Of a stretch of 64,000 nucleotides of DNA, positions 43,601-58,737 are shown piece by piece. The position numbers were made by a program, and so were the translations under genes. Source of the DNA: Sepioteuthis lessoniana (lineage: Eukaryota > Mollusca > Cephalopoda > Myopsida > Loliginidae); the NCBI GenBank assembly GCA_963585895.1, contig OY757934.1, positions 32,492,712-32,556,711 on the forward strand, written 5' to 3'. Numbering within the stretch: the first letter of the stretch is position 1; each line of letters starts with the position of its first letter. A model generated the notes under the pieces. The model ran no database searches and was not told the origin of the DNA. It was given only the letters and a program-made list of their open reading frames with translations.

Positions 43601-46600
43601 TTAAGAATCTTTTTTCTTTCTTGTATTGGAGACTTGGTATTCAAATAGTTAGTTGATTGAATGGGCAATGGCATTGCCATCCGCTCTCCTTGGTCAATTT
43701 TTGGTATGTTGTTTTTGTTTACAGCACAGGAGCTCACAGATCTCTCAGAAAGCCTGGCAGCTTTAGTCTGAGAAGTTTCTTGACTAGTGCAATGCATTTT
43801 TGGCATCCCTGAGTTAAAGTGCCTGCTGGCACATTAGACACATTTCCATAGGATGGAGCCAAAGATGTGGTCTCCAAGTCCTGGGCTTGTATGCTTATAT
43901 AGAATACACATTTTTTTTTTAGCCTTAAAATAATCGACCCCAAAAACATAGAATAAGAACATTCTAGAAATTTCAGATCAAAATCACATTAACATTGAAG
44001 TTACAGTTTTTATATTTTTCAACCAATCAGCTAAAAACACAAAATAAGAACATTCTAGAAAATCTGGCTCAGAAACTAATCAACAGAAAATTTTTAGGCT
44101 CTAAAATAAATAAGTAAATATATGAATCTGATTGGTCAAGAAATGTCTACATGCTTGAATTTTAGGACCTGCAATAAAACCTAACAATGTCCTATTTTTT
44201 GATCCACTTTAGTGACCCCAAAAAATACAAATAACGAAGAATTTAATTAACTAAGGCATCTATGTGGCCAGGTGTGCCAAAGAGTTAAATACCAACACCT
44301 TCAGGGATACTAAAAAATTTCCAGGAATACTTGAAATCAAATTGATGATGAAAATATATGAAATAAATGCTCTTTTAGAATTAGATAAGATTAATTATAC
44401 AAATTTGAAAGAAAGTTTAATCAACAACAAAAAAAGACTGTGTATCAAGTTGTAGCATTTTTTACATGAAAATATTTTAACTGTTCAGTCATCCAAAGTT
44501 ATCAATGATATCCTTCTCTTTATGTTGAGAATTTATAAAAGTTTGCAGTTTCAAACCTTTCATCATGGAATTAAGTGTTATATTAGCAGCCAGTTCAAAA
44601 ACCATATAAATACAGTCGATACTTAATCAACACTTTTCAGCAATGGCCCCAAAATGATTAAAATGAAGTAGAGCTCAGATATATGTGCTTTTGAGTATGA
44701 TGCAACATCACGGTCATTTTATTATAGATTAAGATAGGATTTTCAATTACCATCATTAGCAACATTGAGAATATGACATCAAAAGTTAATAAAAAAACCT
44801 TTTTCAATATATGTATTTAATACTCTTAATGCCAGTCAAAAAGAGTGCATAATTTTCTATGATGAACTAAATATTAAGAAAATGTTATTATATCATGGCA
44901 AACAACTATTTGGTAAGTCATTTGACAATCCATCCCTTCTTGCTCAAATAGTACTTGGTGTAATCTTGATATGTCTTAATGGGGATACAAAATATTTTAC
45001 AAGACTGATTCCAATTTCAAAATTAACATCAACATTTTTATTTGAACAAACTGAGTTAACAGTTCAGGCAATCACTTCGGTACCAAATGAAGTAAAGGCT
45101 ATTATGAGATGGTAACTGAGTAAATCAAGCTTTTTTTTAAAATCATATTCCACATTCCCTGAAAAACCTTGGTTAACTGAATCTAATAAACATTTGCTTT
45201 TTGGTTATATTCATCTGCTGAAAAATATTTGCAATGTGTGGCTTACTGAAAAGACAGGAGAACTAATCTTTGATGATAATAGAGTAAAATAAGTTGCAAA
45301 ATTGACACATCTTAAAATTATATCATTTTGAATCTGAAAGATGAGATAAACTTTCAGATTTAAAAGGAAATTTCTATTGCTCCAAAGCCCATAAAAAGAA
45401 AATGGCTTTCTACTTGCCTCAGAGTATTTTCTGAAAAAACATATAATGCACTTCTCATTCAGTCTGGAATAAGTGCAGATAAGAAAGATACTGCCATCTT
45501 CATAAATATTGACATGATGAAAATTTCATTTGAATTTATAAACTACACAATGACCTTCTACAAGCTGAAATCAGATCTGTCTGACAGCAAAATTGATTTT
45601 ATCATTGAGTTTGGTTAAATGGCTTGTAACATGACTAGCAGTCAAGATACTCATATAAAACAATTATCCAAACAAACTGCTACTACCATATACCATACTT
45701 GCAATGGAATTGTTAGTCTATGTTGAAATCTTTTAACAAGCCATAAGTGTGCTACTTGAACAATTTTCAACTGATCCATTAGAAAAAGAATTTAGTAAAC
45801 TTCATCAAGGATCAGGTGGCACCTATTTTATAAATGTCCAGTATTATATCGAAAAGCTGCATTTTAAGCAGATATTTTTACTTTTAAATCAAAATGTAAA
45901 TATTGACGCTTTTGATGTCAAGCTAAGTCACCAATGTACTTCTTGTGATTATAAACCTTATGAGGAAGGTTCAGAAATATTTGATAATCTTGAAAATTTA
46001 GAACCATTGCTTCCTGATGAAATATAAGTGGCTTTCAGGTACATAGCTGAATATATTACAAAAATGACAATCAACCCAATGAATATGAAACCCATTTTTA
46101 TCATGAAAAGTATGGTAAACATTCTTTCTGATCACACTGGCAAATAGTTATTTTGTTTTATCCTTTTCCATAAAATAAATAAAAAGAAGTGTCATAAATC
46201 ATTAAGTAACATTTTTATACTCATTTCTGAGTGTCATTGTTTCAACATGGAAAGAAAGAATACTCATATTTTTGCAAAAATAGTTTTGAAAAACTTAACC
46301 ACTACATACCCATTTTTATCACTTAGAATATTACTATAGCTTAACACTTGTACCCAATCATGGTTAATGGAAATAGAACAATCTCCCCCATGGATTAAAT
46401 AAACGGTGCAATTCAAGGTTCTGTGTAGGTCCCCAAATTCGACATGAAACACCAGAAGGTTGAAGGACATATTGGCCGAAACGTTATGTGTATAACAATG
46501 AAGATGAAGGCAATAGTCAGAATATTTTAAGTGATAAAAATTATCAGACTTCATCTCAGAAATTTAGACAAATAATATTTCACACCCGGATCAGACACAG

Positions 46601-49600
46601 AACAAGCTTCAAAGAAACTTTTGAAACTTTTCTAGATTAATTTTGTTTTATCTGTTTATATTTCTGAGATGATTGTCATATACATATTTCAGCTGATGCC
46701 CTCCAGCTTCCTTCAGATACTGTTGAACTTGGTAACTTTAATGAATATTTGAACTATACATTTCATTCAATCTCTGAGTTAGATTGAATAAAGGGTTCAG
46801 TAAGATCTGCAAATAGTGCGAAAGTTTCTGTTTCAACATTAAGTGAATAGTATCTTTTATCAGAAATCTTAACTTTGTTTTTTTAATACTTATCAGTGTC
46901 CACAACAAAAATATACATTTTCATTTATTCAACTTTCAACACTTTCTATTGTCATCAGGTATAGCTCAAAATGTTATTCTAAGTATTTTCAAAAATAGTT
47001 AACATGATTTTCTTCCAAAATTTTTGAAAATCAAACATTTTTCAATAAGCTTACATTTCTGGCTCTCAGTTGCACCATGAGCAGGCCTGGATTAAAGTAT
47101 ACCATGGCCTGGATATAAGAAGAATCATTTGAAGACCGCGTCACCAAAAACTACAGAAATCAAACTGAAAGGAATTTTCTTCCAGCATCAAAGATTAATG
47201 ATTACTCCATTTAATACTCATTCAACAATATTTCAATACTCAAAATAAGAACTATACTTTTAAGAAATGTGCTTAACCAATTTTAAGCTTTTTTGTCTAC
47301 ATTTAACACTGTATGATCTAATAATTTAAAAAAGTTACAATAAACATTACATAACCATCCAAATTTTGCCCTTTCAAAATCTCTAAGACATATTTGTAAG
47401 AAATCTCTTACATAAACTTACATATTGAAATATACTGATTCTAAGTTTACACTGTCATAGCCTGAGGCTACTCTTTTTATTATTATTTTCTATTTTTTTC
47501 TAAAACCAGAAGTCTATCAAAATTCTGTGCAGTTGTCTCACTATCCAAGATGAATAAGCAATCAACATTAGAGAAAAGCTGGTGCTGCCCAATTCGGGTG
47601 AAGGATATCAAAGTGTAGTTTGGATGCAGCTAATAGGCAAAGATTTCATTGTTGTTTTTTTTTTCAGGTTAAGTGGGTCAACTGATTGTGGCAGATGTTG
47701 CTGTGAGAAGCTGCAAATTCAGAGTGGTCGTGGTTTATACACCCAATTCCCCTTCAGAGAGGCACTCCTTTCTTCAGTCGTTGGGGCCATATCTGGTTAG
47801 GCTGCAATATGTAGTTCTAGTGAGGAGTTGGAATATGATCCTTTATCTCAAATTAGACAGGGTTGTAGCAGGGGATAATGGGTCTGCAGGCTATGAGAAC
47901 AGTCTGATCAACTTCATGGTTGAATTCAACTTGGATGACAGATTTTATTTTAATCACCATGGGAGGGAGATGTAGATATGGACACATAATTCACTCTCTA
48001 TCTCCAGCAGATCTTACTTGGATAGAGTATTAGTCAGAAGAGCTGACATAGATTTCATATCTTGCCTAACATTCCACTGGATAGGGCTCACTGACCACAA
48101 AGCAGTAGTAGTCAGCCTACTGTTAAGTGATAAGCCTACACTAGACATTTACAGTAAGTTCAATACCTCCTTACTGAAGATACAGGACTTCCAGGACAGG
48201 CTGGAAAACATAATTCAGGCATCATTACCAGGAATAGGTGGTGAGTGTCTCTTAAACATAGGATTAGAGACTTCACTGTCAAGTATTGCCAGTAGCTCAC
48301 TTTAGATAAGCCAAAGATGGTGAAGTCCTTAGATGACAGGCGAGGGAGGGTGTTCCCTTTGAAGTTGAATTAGCTAGACAGAGCCTGAAGCACAAGGACA
48401 GCAATCACTACCAGGGTTTCGTAGTTAGAACTAGACTAAGCAGTGTTTAATGAGGCTGTGAAATCTAATGTGCATATGCATAAGAAAGAACTGCAAATGT
48501 TTCTCCAATGGTTTATCCAAAGTGTCAATTCCTTGGATGAACACAGAGTTTGGTCTGATTGGGAAATTCGTGAAGCCTTCCACACATTTTCATGATCTTT
48601 TTGCCTGATTGCCGGACTTCCTGGCCCAAGAGTTTTCCAACTATTTGGTTAACTTTCCCCACCTACTGGTGGCTGAAGCAGTTAGCCGTAAGGGGAGAGT
48701 GACAGTGTGAAATCTGTGATGCTGGCCTCAACAAGTCACCAGAGCTGAATTTCTTACTGCACAAGATGTTTTTGAGGTTGTTGCCAATTCTGACAGATGT
48801 CTTCAACTATTGGTTTGCCTCACCAAAGCTGTGATTACATTGCTAAAGAAAGGTAACAAGCATGTTTAAGAGAATTTAGATGATTACAGGTCACATAATA
48901 GAGTTAAAGATTTAGGTCAGGTCTTGGGGAACTATTTGTGAATTGCTGTTGGCGATCTGGTTGGAACCAATTAGAACTATGCAGTGGAGGGAAGATCAAT
49001 CCCAAACAATTTGCTCGTAAGGTATAGAAAATGACCAAGAAGCCACACTGATCAGTTTGGATCAATCCAAATGGATAAGCATAATGTACCAATTCCTCCA
49101 CAGATGTGATCCAAGTGAACGGAAAGTGTTCAGAGCCTTTCAGGATCATATGGTCAGTTTAGCAGGGTTGTCCACTGTTTTCCTTGCTCAATGTCCTTGC
49201 TCTGGAGCCCCTGCTCCAAAGGCTTAGAGATGGAAAAGTAAATCCAGTCCTTTGTGAAGTCATGCTCTTAGACAGCATCCAAGTGAAGGTTTCCACATAT
49301 GCTGATAACATTACAGTGTTTATGCCTGGCCACTCGAACATAGACACAACAAAAGAGACACTCACAAAGTACAAGATGTCAGGAGCTAAGATCAATTGGA
49401 AAAAGAGTGAAGGGCAGTGGTTAGGGGCCTGGAGCGGTGACAATCGTCTGCCAGATCCATTTTGCTGGAGTGATGTGTCGGTCTGCATCCTTGAGATATG
49501 GTTCAATCTTGATCTTCAATTGAAGAGAAATTCATTGGAAGTACTAAGGTAGAAGAGCAAGTCCATGCCTAGCTTCGAAGGTAGCCAGTTAGGCCACTAC

Positions 49601-52600
49601 CAGGCTGACACCCAGGCCAGCCAGTAGCAGCTGTAGTCCAGGCCACCTTCTCAGGCTGACCAGCAGCAAAGCTGAAGCAAATACAGCTTAGGCCATCTTC
49701 ATCAGCCCAATCACAGCCAATGTATACCAAACCCTGGGTCAGCTGCCAATCAACTACCAGGATGTCAACTAGTTTGCCTCAGCAACTCAACACACCAAAC
49801 ATTCAGGCTATCTGCAGGCTACCTGGCCAAATCTCATTGCCTAGGCAGCATAGCTCCAGCATCAACGACCAGTAGCACAATTCAAGCAAAATCCAGACTG
49901 TCATCAAGAACTATTTGACAGTCAAGTCTACTTTTTGATATCACTAAGTGGACTCTTTCAAACCTATTCTTCAAAACCAACAACTCATCATCAGTCGGCT
50001 TACAGCTTACATCTCCAGATAAGAACTTTTTCAATTTTTGTCTTTGTTCTCCTTCCCTTAGCTGCTGCCTTTTCTATTTCAAACATTCATGGGATCAACC
50101 TACATCATCTGTTGACCCAGCAAAAACACTTAGTTTTCTGTAGAGTGCAATATCTCGCTTAATTCTCAATACACTTATCATATATAAATGATGCTGTAGA
50201 ATTTATATCAGGTAAAATATCTGGCACAGGATATGAAAAAAAAAATTTTTTTTTTCAAATTAAAAAAAAAACAGATCTTCAGTTTTATTGGATATTGTAA
50301 TATCAAGTTTCCAATTTTCTGAATATTTAAAAAATAAAAATAAAATAAAAAAACATTCAACATTCAACTATACACCAAACTCCAGTGAAAGCCATTCCAT
50401 CTTTAATAATTCAACCTATCGAAGTTTAACCATAAATATTTTTTATTCAACATGCTGCATTTCATTAAAATATTTTTGTTTCATGTGAATTCAACTCTTT
50501 TCTCTGAAAATAACCAAATTCTTGTAGAGTCTATCTGAAGAGTAAAATAAATATCAGAGATAGATTGCATCAAACATATATTTGATGTTTATTTCACTTT
50601 ATAGCCTTAATATAGTTCTCGCCAGCACAAGTAAGAAAACATTTTTCTTTTCTTTTTTAGAGTTAAAGGGAGTTAATTAGGTGCAACAATGGTTGATTAG
50701 TCATGCTTCCTTGAAATTAATTTCATGAGTAAATGAATATATTTTTTAGAGCATAGAAGTTTTATTATTTCTAAAGCCCTTAAAGGCTACAAGAGCTCTT
50801 GTAAGTTGCATTTAGGCCATAGGTTGTGCAGGCCTGGATAGATCATTTATTTTGCATAGATTTTTACATAAAAGTGTTGTTATAAATATCTGCCGGATAT
50901 CCAGAGATATTTAGAATATTAGATATCCAACCAGTAATCAAAACTATATCCAGTGAATCAACTAAATACATTAACATTTCAGATTTGATGACCAAAATAA
51001 AACTATTATACAGTTTAGACAACCATCTATTTTCAGCATTTTGTTCTTTCTTAAAACTCTAATATCTTACAACAAATTAAAATGTAGATACATTTAATGA
51101 ATTATTCTCATAGTGAGAAGTTCCTATCATTTATTGAAATATTAACACAAAAGTAACGGGACTCATTTCCTTGAGCAAAACCATTAAGTTTAACACACTA
51201 ACTCTAATGATACTCAGCTTCTCAAACTATCAATATCTAATAAAGATTTAGATTATATTTATAAAATACTCAACTCACCTCCAACATAGAAACTCTCCAA
51301 AAGATCTATTGGAATCTTATCATTTTCCTGAACAAAAAGAAAAAATTCAAATTAATGTGTCTGAAATGCATATAAAATCACTTTTAGCAGATAAAAGTTT
51401 ACACTTTAAGCAGCCATATTGCAATTTTGTCATATGACTCTGAAAGATCTTAAATTTAATAACTAATAAGCTACTATTTATTGAACTGTACCAACTTTAT
51501 GACAAAGCCATATTCCTGGGTGGTCAAAGTAGGTGGAGCTTCTTTCTCCACAAGAAACTGGCCTTTTGATTGGTCCAGGTGGGAGTGGCTACTATTAAGG
51601 AGAGGTGGATATAGTCAGAAGGCATTCATTGTTTGATCTCTTTTCTTCAGTCTAGAGAAGAGATCTTTGGATGCTCTCATGACTCCATGTATAACACTAG
51701 ACCTTGCTGTCTAGTTCAAGCTATAACCCAGCATACACGCCCAGACCCACATTTGGGTTTGTGAAACTGCATGCCTCATTAGACCCACACTTAGTGGGTC
51801 AATGAGCAGCACAGACCAGCAGGGTTCGAGCCTCGGCTCATTACCAATTTTCCCCTTCCCTTTATCCCCACTTTAATTGGCCTTCGGGCTTTTGACCTTG
51901 TGTCAAGCCTTGTCTGGTGGGAGACATTGGCAAATAGTGTCTAGAGAAGAGAGTAGGCTGCAGTAGAGTAAGAAGATGCTCTGCATGAAGATAGCTAAAA
52001 TGAAGTATTGCCAAAGAAGAACTTTATAAATAGACTCTTTTCTTTTCTTTTCCTTGTATATACGAAATAGACAATAAACCTTTTTGTTAAGTTACACAAT
52101 GAATTCAATCATTCCTTGAAGTTGTTCCAGTTTTGATCCAACTATATAAAGAATGCAAGACACACAAGTTACCATACCATGCAAGCACTGAAGCCTGGGA
52201 ACCAACTCCTCATCCACTACAGTTGGGGTTGGCAGTTCAATAGAAGTTCAAAACAATATCAGCAGTTGGAGACAAAGAAAGAGGACAATCAGGCTGAATT
52301 GTAGAGGTATAAGACCCTTCCAATGTGGCTACATTTTGGTCATGAGTGGCAACTTGTAATGTTTGAAGATGGGCTCCTGGTTGCTGAGCAGTCCATGGCA
52401 GCCAAAGTAGTCATGTGACCTTTAACTCTCCATTTTGCCATATACTGGGCTAAATATTTGTCAGAGAAGCCCAATCCAATCAATTAGTGGGTCATGTGAA
52501 AACTAGGTAATCTATATCACTGTTTCAACCATATGCTTCAATTTACTTTTGTAGCAAACAGACATCCAAAACTTTTTTCTTAAAGGTGCTAGAAAGCAGT

Positions 52601-53118
52601 TGCTGAGGTTCAATCTCATTTTGAAAAACAAAACTGAGTGTTCTTGATATGACACTAAACAGTATCTGACATTGAGGCTTCAATCCTGAAGTCTTGGGAG
52701 GGTGGAGTACCTCTCCATTACCATTATTCTCATGTACACTCTGGCCTGAATTGATAGTACTTGTTATGATACAATTTATGGGTCAAATAGAACTATTTAA
52801 TCATTTACTAAGTATTATTATTAGTTATTTGAAACAAGACAGGTGTGCACAAATTGTTCATATTAGATTGGAATACTTGATAAATAGAATTACTCATGTT
52901 AAATAACAATACTCTAAGCAATTTAACTGTGTGCAAACAAATGATTAATATTCAATAGAATTATCACTGTTAAATAGCAATACTTGAAAACATTTAACTT
53001 TAAGAAAGCGAATGATTAATATTACAAAGAATTATTAGTGTTAGCATTTAATTGTGTGCAAACTAATAAGCTCTAACTCATTTAGAAATAAAGTTACCCA
53101 AAAACTATTCTCTTACAA

Positions 53119-53160
<42 letters not shown>

Positions 53161-53241
53161 AAACAGGATTTGGCATTAAATAACCAACAAGTGTTGATAT
53201 ATCATTTAGCCAAATAACCAAACCACATATACATATATATA

Positions 53242-53300
<59 letters not shown>

Positions 53301-56300
53301 GAAGTGCTTGTGGTGTAATGGTTATTGTTGTAGGAAACAGACACAGCAAATTGAGTTAAAATCCTTGATGAGTCTGTTTACATTTCACATAAAGATAATA
53401 CCCTTTGGGATAGGTATGAATCCAATTATTCTCCCTCCAACTACAGATATATAGTATGAGATACTGGGCTCTTTAATCTTAATATGGCAATCAGTCTAGG
53501 AAAAGGAAAACTCTGAATTCAAACCTGTTAAACTCCATTTAAAAAATTAACCTTGTGTTGCAACCTGCTCATGCACAAGGGTTCATATATATATACATAT
53601 ACATATGTTTATATGTGACACTGGAACTTGGAGGGGAGGAGGTAAGCAATTGAAAGTCAGCAGATTAAGTAAAAAAGTTAATATTTATACTCTTAAGAGA
53701 ATCTTAATTGCTTAAATATTATTTAGACAAAGAAAAACCATTTTGAAACCCAAAAGACAGAATGACTGGAGCTCAGAAGGTGGGATAATCAGGGCAAGAA
53801 AAACAAGTGGAAAAGACTATGGTCATAATCTTTGTAAAATCTAAGGTACTGGACAAAGAAAACATTGCAAACTGAAAAGATCGATAGCCAGGCTCTTGTG
53901 AGGCCATCTGGCTGTTTACAAAATTACCAGAAAGAGAACAGATTTGTTTTGCATTAAAAAATGACCAAGAAGGTTTGATAAGAGAATCTTAACTGCTTAA
54001 TATCATTTGAATAACGAAAATACCTGGAGACTAAAATTAAGAAAAATGAGTAGACAGAAGACCCAATCTGGGCAGTTTCTAAGATTATCAGAAAAGACAA
54101 AATTGTTTGCCTTAGAAAATGTTATGGGTGGCTGATCTGATAGGGAAATATCGGTTTGATAATCTTTGGTAACTCCCCTTCACTTATATACTTTGAAAAT
54201 CATATTGCTAACTCTAGGTATGGGTGAGAGGTATAAATTAAAATCAGTTGAAGTTTTTGTTAATTCTGCACCAGTTTGGCTCTTGGGCAGCTGAAGCACA
54301 GTGTACCTCTCCAAACTTAACCTCATCATTTTTTTTACAGTCAAACCTCCAAGTATACTAAACATGTTCATTCTGATAACAATATCTATCCTGGTGATGA
54401 TGCAGTTAATATTAATTGCCCCTGTTGTTAGCTTCATTCCACATAACTTTAGCTCAAACTGTTGGGCTTCTCTACACTTTACATCCGTTCCGTCAACTGC
54501 TTTGATGGTAGTTCCACTCCAACAACATTCACAAGGAAGCTTGAGACTGAGTAAGGTAGTAGTGCAACTGGTATCAACAAAAACTGCCTCTCTTACACCA
54601 TCCACTAACACCTCTATAATTAAAAGTGATCTTTCTGTTGAGGAGGCAGCTACTGGTGCAAAAGTTTCCCCTTGCTCATTTCCCTGAACCTGAGAGCAAT
54701 ACTTGAAATGTGCACAAACCCCTTGCAATTATAGCACTGGACTTTAGTCCTAGGTGGCTGCTAGCAGTCTCTGGTTCGGTGAGATCCTCAACATCAATAG
54801 CATCAGATAGTGGATGATGACTGCATTAACTGTTTGTCTCTTGATCCTTCACTATGTGCGACCGCTCCTACTGTTCCGGAATTTTGTCTTTGTTTTCTTG
54901 CCAATACCCTTGCAGTCAGTATAAGCTCAGTAATCTCCATTTACTGTAAGCCGAGTAATTGTTACAGTGCAACTGATATGCCCATCACAAAAGCTAGTTT
55001 TCTTGTTTGCTCTAGTCCTCTTCCCATGTATTCTGCCAGTCCTGCCAACCTCTTAATATTGTTGGCATATACATCCACTGATTCTCCAGTCCATCTGACC
55101 TTTTTAAGTTTTTCAAAAGCCTCAAAGGGTCTTTCTGTAAATGCTTTCTTTAATCTCAACTCTATCATCTTTTCGTCCTCTTGATCATTCTCACTCATCT
55201 CTAAATGGAAGGCAAGTACACTGCTCTCTAGAAAAAGTGAAAGAAAGCTTGCAAGATCAGGGATCTCCTGAAGTTTGGCTACCAGCTTCAGCTTTTTTAG
55301 CTACACCACCAGATCTCCTTTGCCATTGAATGGCCTTATCATTTTTCTGGCTACTTTATCTATTTTTATGCTGAAATAACGTGTGCTCTGAAAAACAGCT
55401 TGCAATGCAAAATTGTACTCTCTAACAGTTTCTCTCTCTCTCTATCCTTGCAAATAGCTTGCATTTGCCTCTCTTCATATTTGAACACCAACTGTCTCCT
55501 TTCTCAGTCTCTTATATATGTCGTCACTCCCACAAGCCTCCTCAATCTAGTCTAATACTTATAAAATATCCTATTACATTCATCTTCCCTTTTCTCTTTT
55601 TTTTTTCTCAGACATATGGTTTGGTTCAGGCACTTAAATGTATGAGATCAGAAACTGACATGCAGTGAGAGTAGCAAGTGTTCTTTGCAGAGTCTTGATG
55701 TTCAACATTTCGGATCAGAAATTGGATCAGAATTACCATACAAAACCTACAACTTTCTATATTTAAACTACATAAAGGCATACCAAATTTCCTGGACATC
55801 ATATATGTATATATGTGTGTGTGTATATATATATGTATGTAAACAGTCAACAACAAAATAATTCATACACCCATGAATATTGAATATTTTGACCTATTTC
55901 TTAGAATTCAATACTCATACGATGCTTAACTTTTTCTATGTTATTAAATACAAAAAAGGATAAAACTCAATTTTGAGAAAGACAAGTTAATTCACTAAAT
56001 ATGAGAAGAAAAATAAACAAAGAAAAGACAAAATCATTCATGCAGTATGAAACATTGAACGATTTTCACAATATTAATAGTCAATAGGGACCGGCTCATT
56101 GGCCTAGTTGGTAGAGTGTTCGCCAATGATCCGGGAGACCAGGGTTCAATCCCAGGTTGGGTCATACCAAAGACTTTAAAAATGGTACTTGATTCCTACT
56201 TGCTTAACACTCAGCATTACAAGGTACGTATCAAGGGTAAAGTGAAGCAATCTAGGGAAAGGAGTAGCACCCTCCCGTACATCTCGGTGTAGTAGGTATT

Positions 56301-58119
56301 GAAAAGGGAGCCTTCAGGTTGCCCTCGACTACGGTCGCCAACTTTACTTAATAGTCAATAGCAAGATCTTTTATCTTTATACTTTGCTGCAATCATTTAC
56401 TAAAGTTTTTCATGAGATTTGAACAAGTGTTTTCTAGGATTTTCTTCCATTCTTCAAAGGTTACATGTTCAAATTCCAGAAGGTTTTTTGGTGACCAACA
56501 ATTTATTCCAACTTTCAATTCCTGCCAGAGATTTTCAAAAGGACTCATTGAAAGCCATGGCAGAACTATAATCTTTTTCTGAAGCCATGCAGTCACTGAT
56601 TTAGACATATTTAGGATCATTATCTTGCTATAAAGTAAATCACTGACCAAGATCAAGATTTTATGCTGATAGTTATAGATTTTCATCTAGAATTTTAATA
56701 TAGTCTTCAGATTTCATTATTCCTCTTATTGCAATTAATTGTCCAGTCCCCTCTTGAGTTAAATAAGCCCCAAACATTATCAAGCTCCCTCCATGTTTTA
56801 ATGTTGGTACTGTGTTCTTTGGGAGGAAAGCCTTATCTTCTCTTGCACCAAATCTTCTGTACATCATTATGACGAAAAAGCTGTTTTACTTTCATTACTC
56901 CATAGTATTTGTTCCCAAAAGTAATTTTCTTTGTCCAGGAACGTTTTGGCATAATTAAACTAAGCAACAATGTGACATGGTTTGTGAAGAGAGGTTTGCC
57001 GTGGTCAGTTCATTTCTATTAAAACAATGTTGTATTGTGTGAGAATTTATGCTGATACCTATCATATCCAAACTTTTGGTGATGTCTTTCAAAACAACTC
57101 TTTGCTTTATGTTAACTTTATAACACAATTTTCATGCAGTTCCCACTGACAATTCGGGTTTTCTTCCACGCCTAGGCAAATTCTCTGTCATATCAAACTG
57201 TTTGAACTTCTTTATAATGGACTGTACTGTAGATCTAGCAATAGCTAACCAGTTTGAAATAGTACTGTAACTATTTCTCAACTAGAGGAATAATTCTGTC
57301 TCAAGTCAATACTAAGCTCCTTTGTCTTCCCCATCGTGTTGTTAACAGAAGAATAAAAATGATGACACTATGCACCATGTGATGTTCTTTGCTGGAATTA
57401 TCACAAATATTCTACTGAATAAATAATATGGAAAGCTTCACTGATAAAATAAATATGTAAATTACTTATGCTTACACAAACCAATTAATTCAAAAAGATA
57501 TTTTCTACAACACAAATAATTTTGTATTTTCCTGTTTTGCATAATTTGCCAGTCAAATTTGTTGTATTTAACCAATTGTTCTGAAAATTGAGTTTTTCAT
57601 TCTTTTTTTTTTTGTGCTTATTAACATATCAAAAATCTGGCATCATATGGGCATTAGTTTCTGATAAATGGATAAAAATATTCAAAATTGATGGGTATAC
57701 AAATAATTTTGTCATTAACTGTATATATATAATGTTTGATTAAACAAAATCAATCTCAAATATGACAACTACATTCTGAAATGCCTGTAATACATTTCCT
57801 GGCAATTCTTCCTCTTACCTCTAGTAAGATTCTTTTCTTCAGTAAATTCCCTTCCCACTTGTTCTTAACCCTACTCTTTATATAAATGTATATGACACAT
57901 CATTGGATTTGTTATTTCACTATTTGCTCTCCTGAAGATGGCTTCAGTTGCATCCAAAAGTACTTACGGAATGTACGGTACCTTTCTAAATTCATTCCAT
58001 CCAAAAGTCAAAAAAATCATACAAAGACTTGAATGGATCAATGATAGAGTAGGCAGACACAAAGTGTCATCCTATTTAATCAAATGTGTTTAAAAGAGAA
58101 AATACTAACTAGATACATA

Positions 58120-58162
<43 letters not shown>

Positions 58163-58696
58163 GAAAATATACAAGAGTCATTCAATAAATAAAGTAAATA
58201 TTGCCTAAGGAGTTGGCAATAGGAAGCGCTGTTTATAGCTGAACTTTTTTCAAAGAAATTAATAGTGATTTGGGTTTTTTTTCATGTCCTAGAAAACTGT
58301 CAGCATGACCTTCTTTAATAACTGCTGAGTCCGGAACTTTTTCTTTACCAGAGAGTCATTGTGCTTCCACTCTATGAACTGTCTTTTTGATTCAGACTCG
58401 TAGTGACAAACCCATGTTTAACCTATCTGTAAACATTTTTTAAACACACATTAGTCTGTAAATTTCACATGTTTTGCAGTTTCCAGCTACCAACAATCTG
58501 ATGACTGACCTCTGTTCAAGCCTAGTACAATCTGATTTGCTGCCATTTTGTGTAGCCTCAAAACAAATATTTTCGTAAGATTAAAACAAATTTTGCGATA
58601 AATTTTAAACAATGACAAGTTTACACTTATAGAAAAAAAATATGAAAAAAAATTAATTTTGCTTTTTTAAAAAGAATTCCCCTTATATATTGAATG

Positions 58697-58737
<41 letters not shown>

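Noticed and set aside
53298..53375. tRNA-like head that could be called a tRNA gene
   Set aside because: The same head, body and tail recur at 42.4 kb, the anticodon arm is not well formed, and no mature 3' end follows; it is a SINE.
54301..54687. 128-codon plus-strand frame
   Set aside because: Antisense of the protease-like relic, which has recognisable motifs on the minus strand.
56100..56170. A-box and B-box resembling a tRNA gene
   Set aside because: Part of SINE A6, which has five other copies in the window and target-site duplications.
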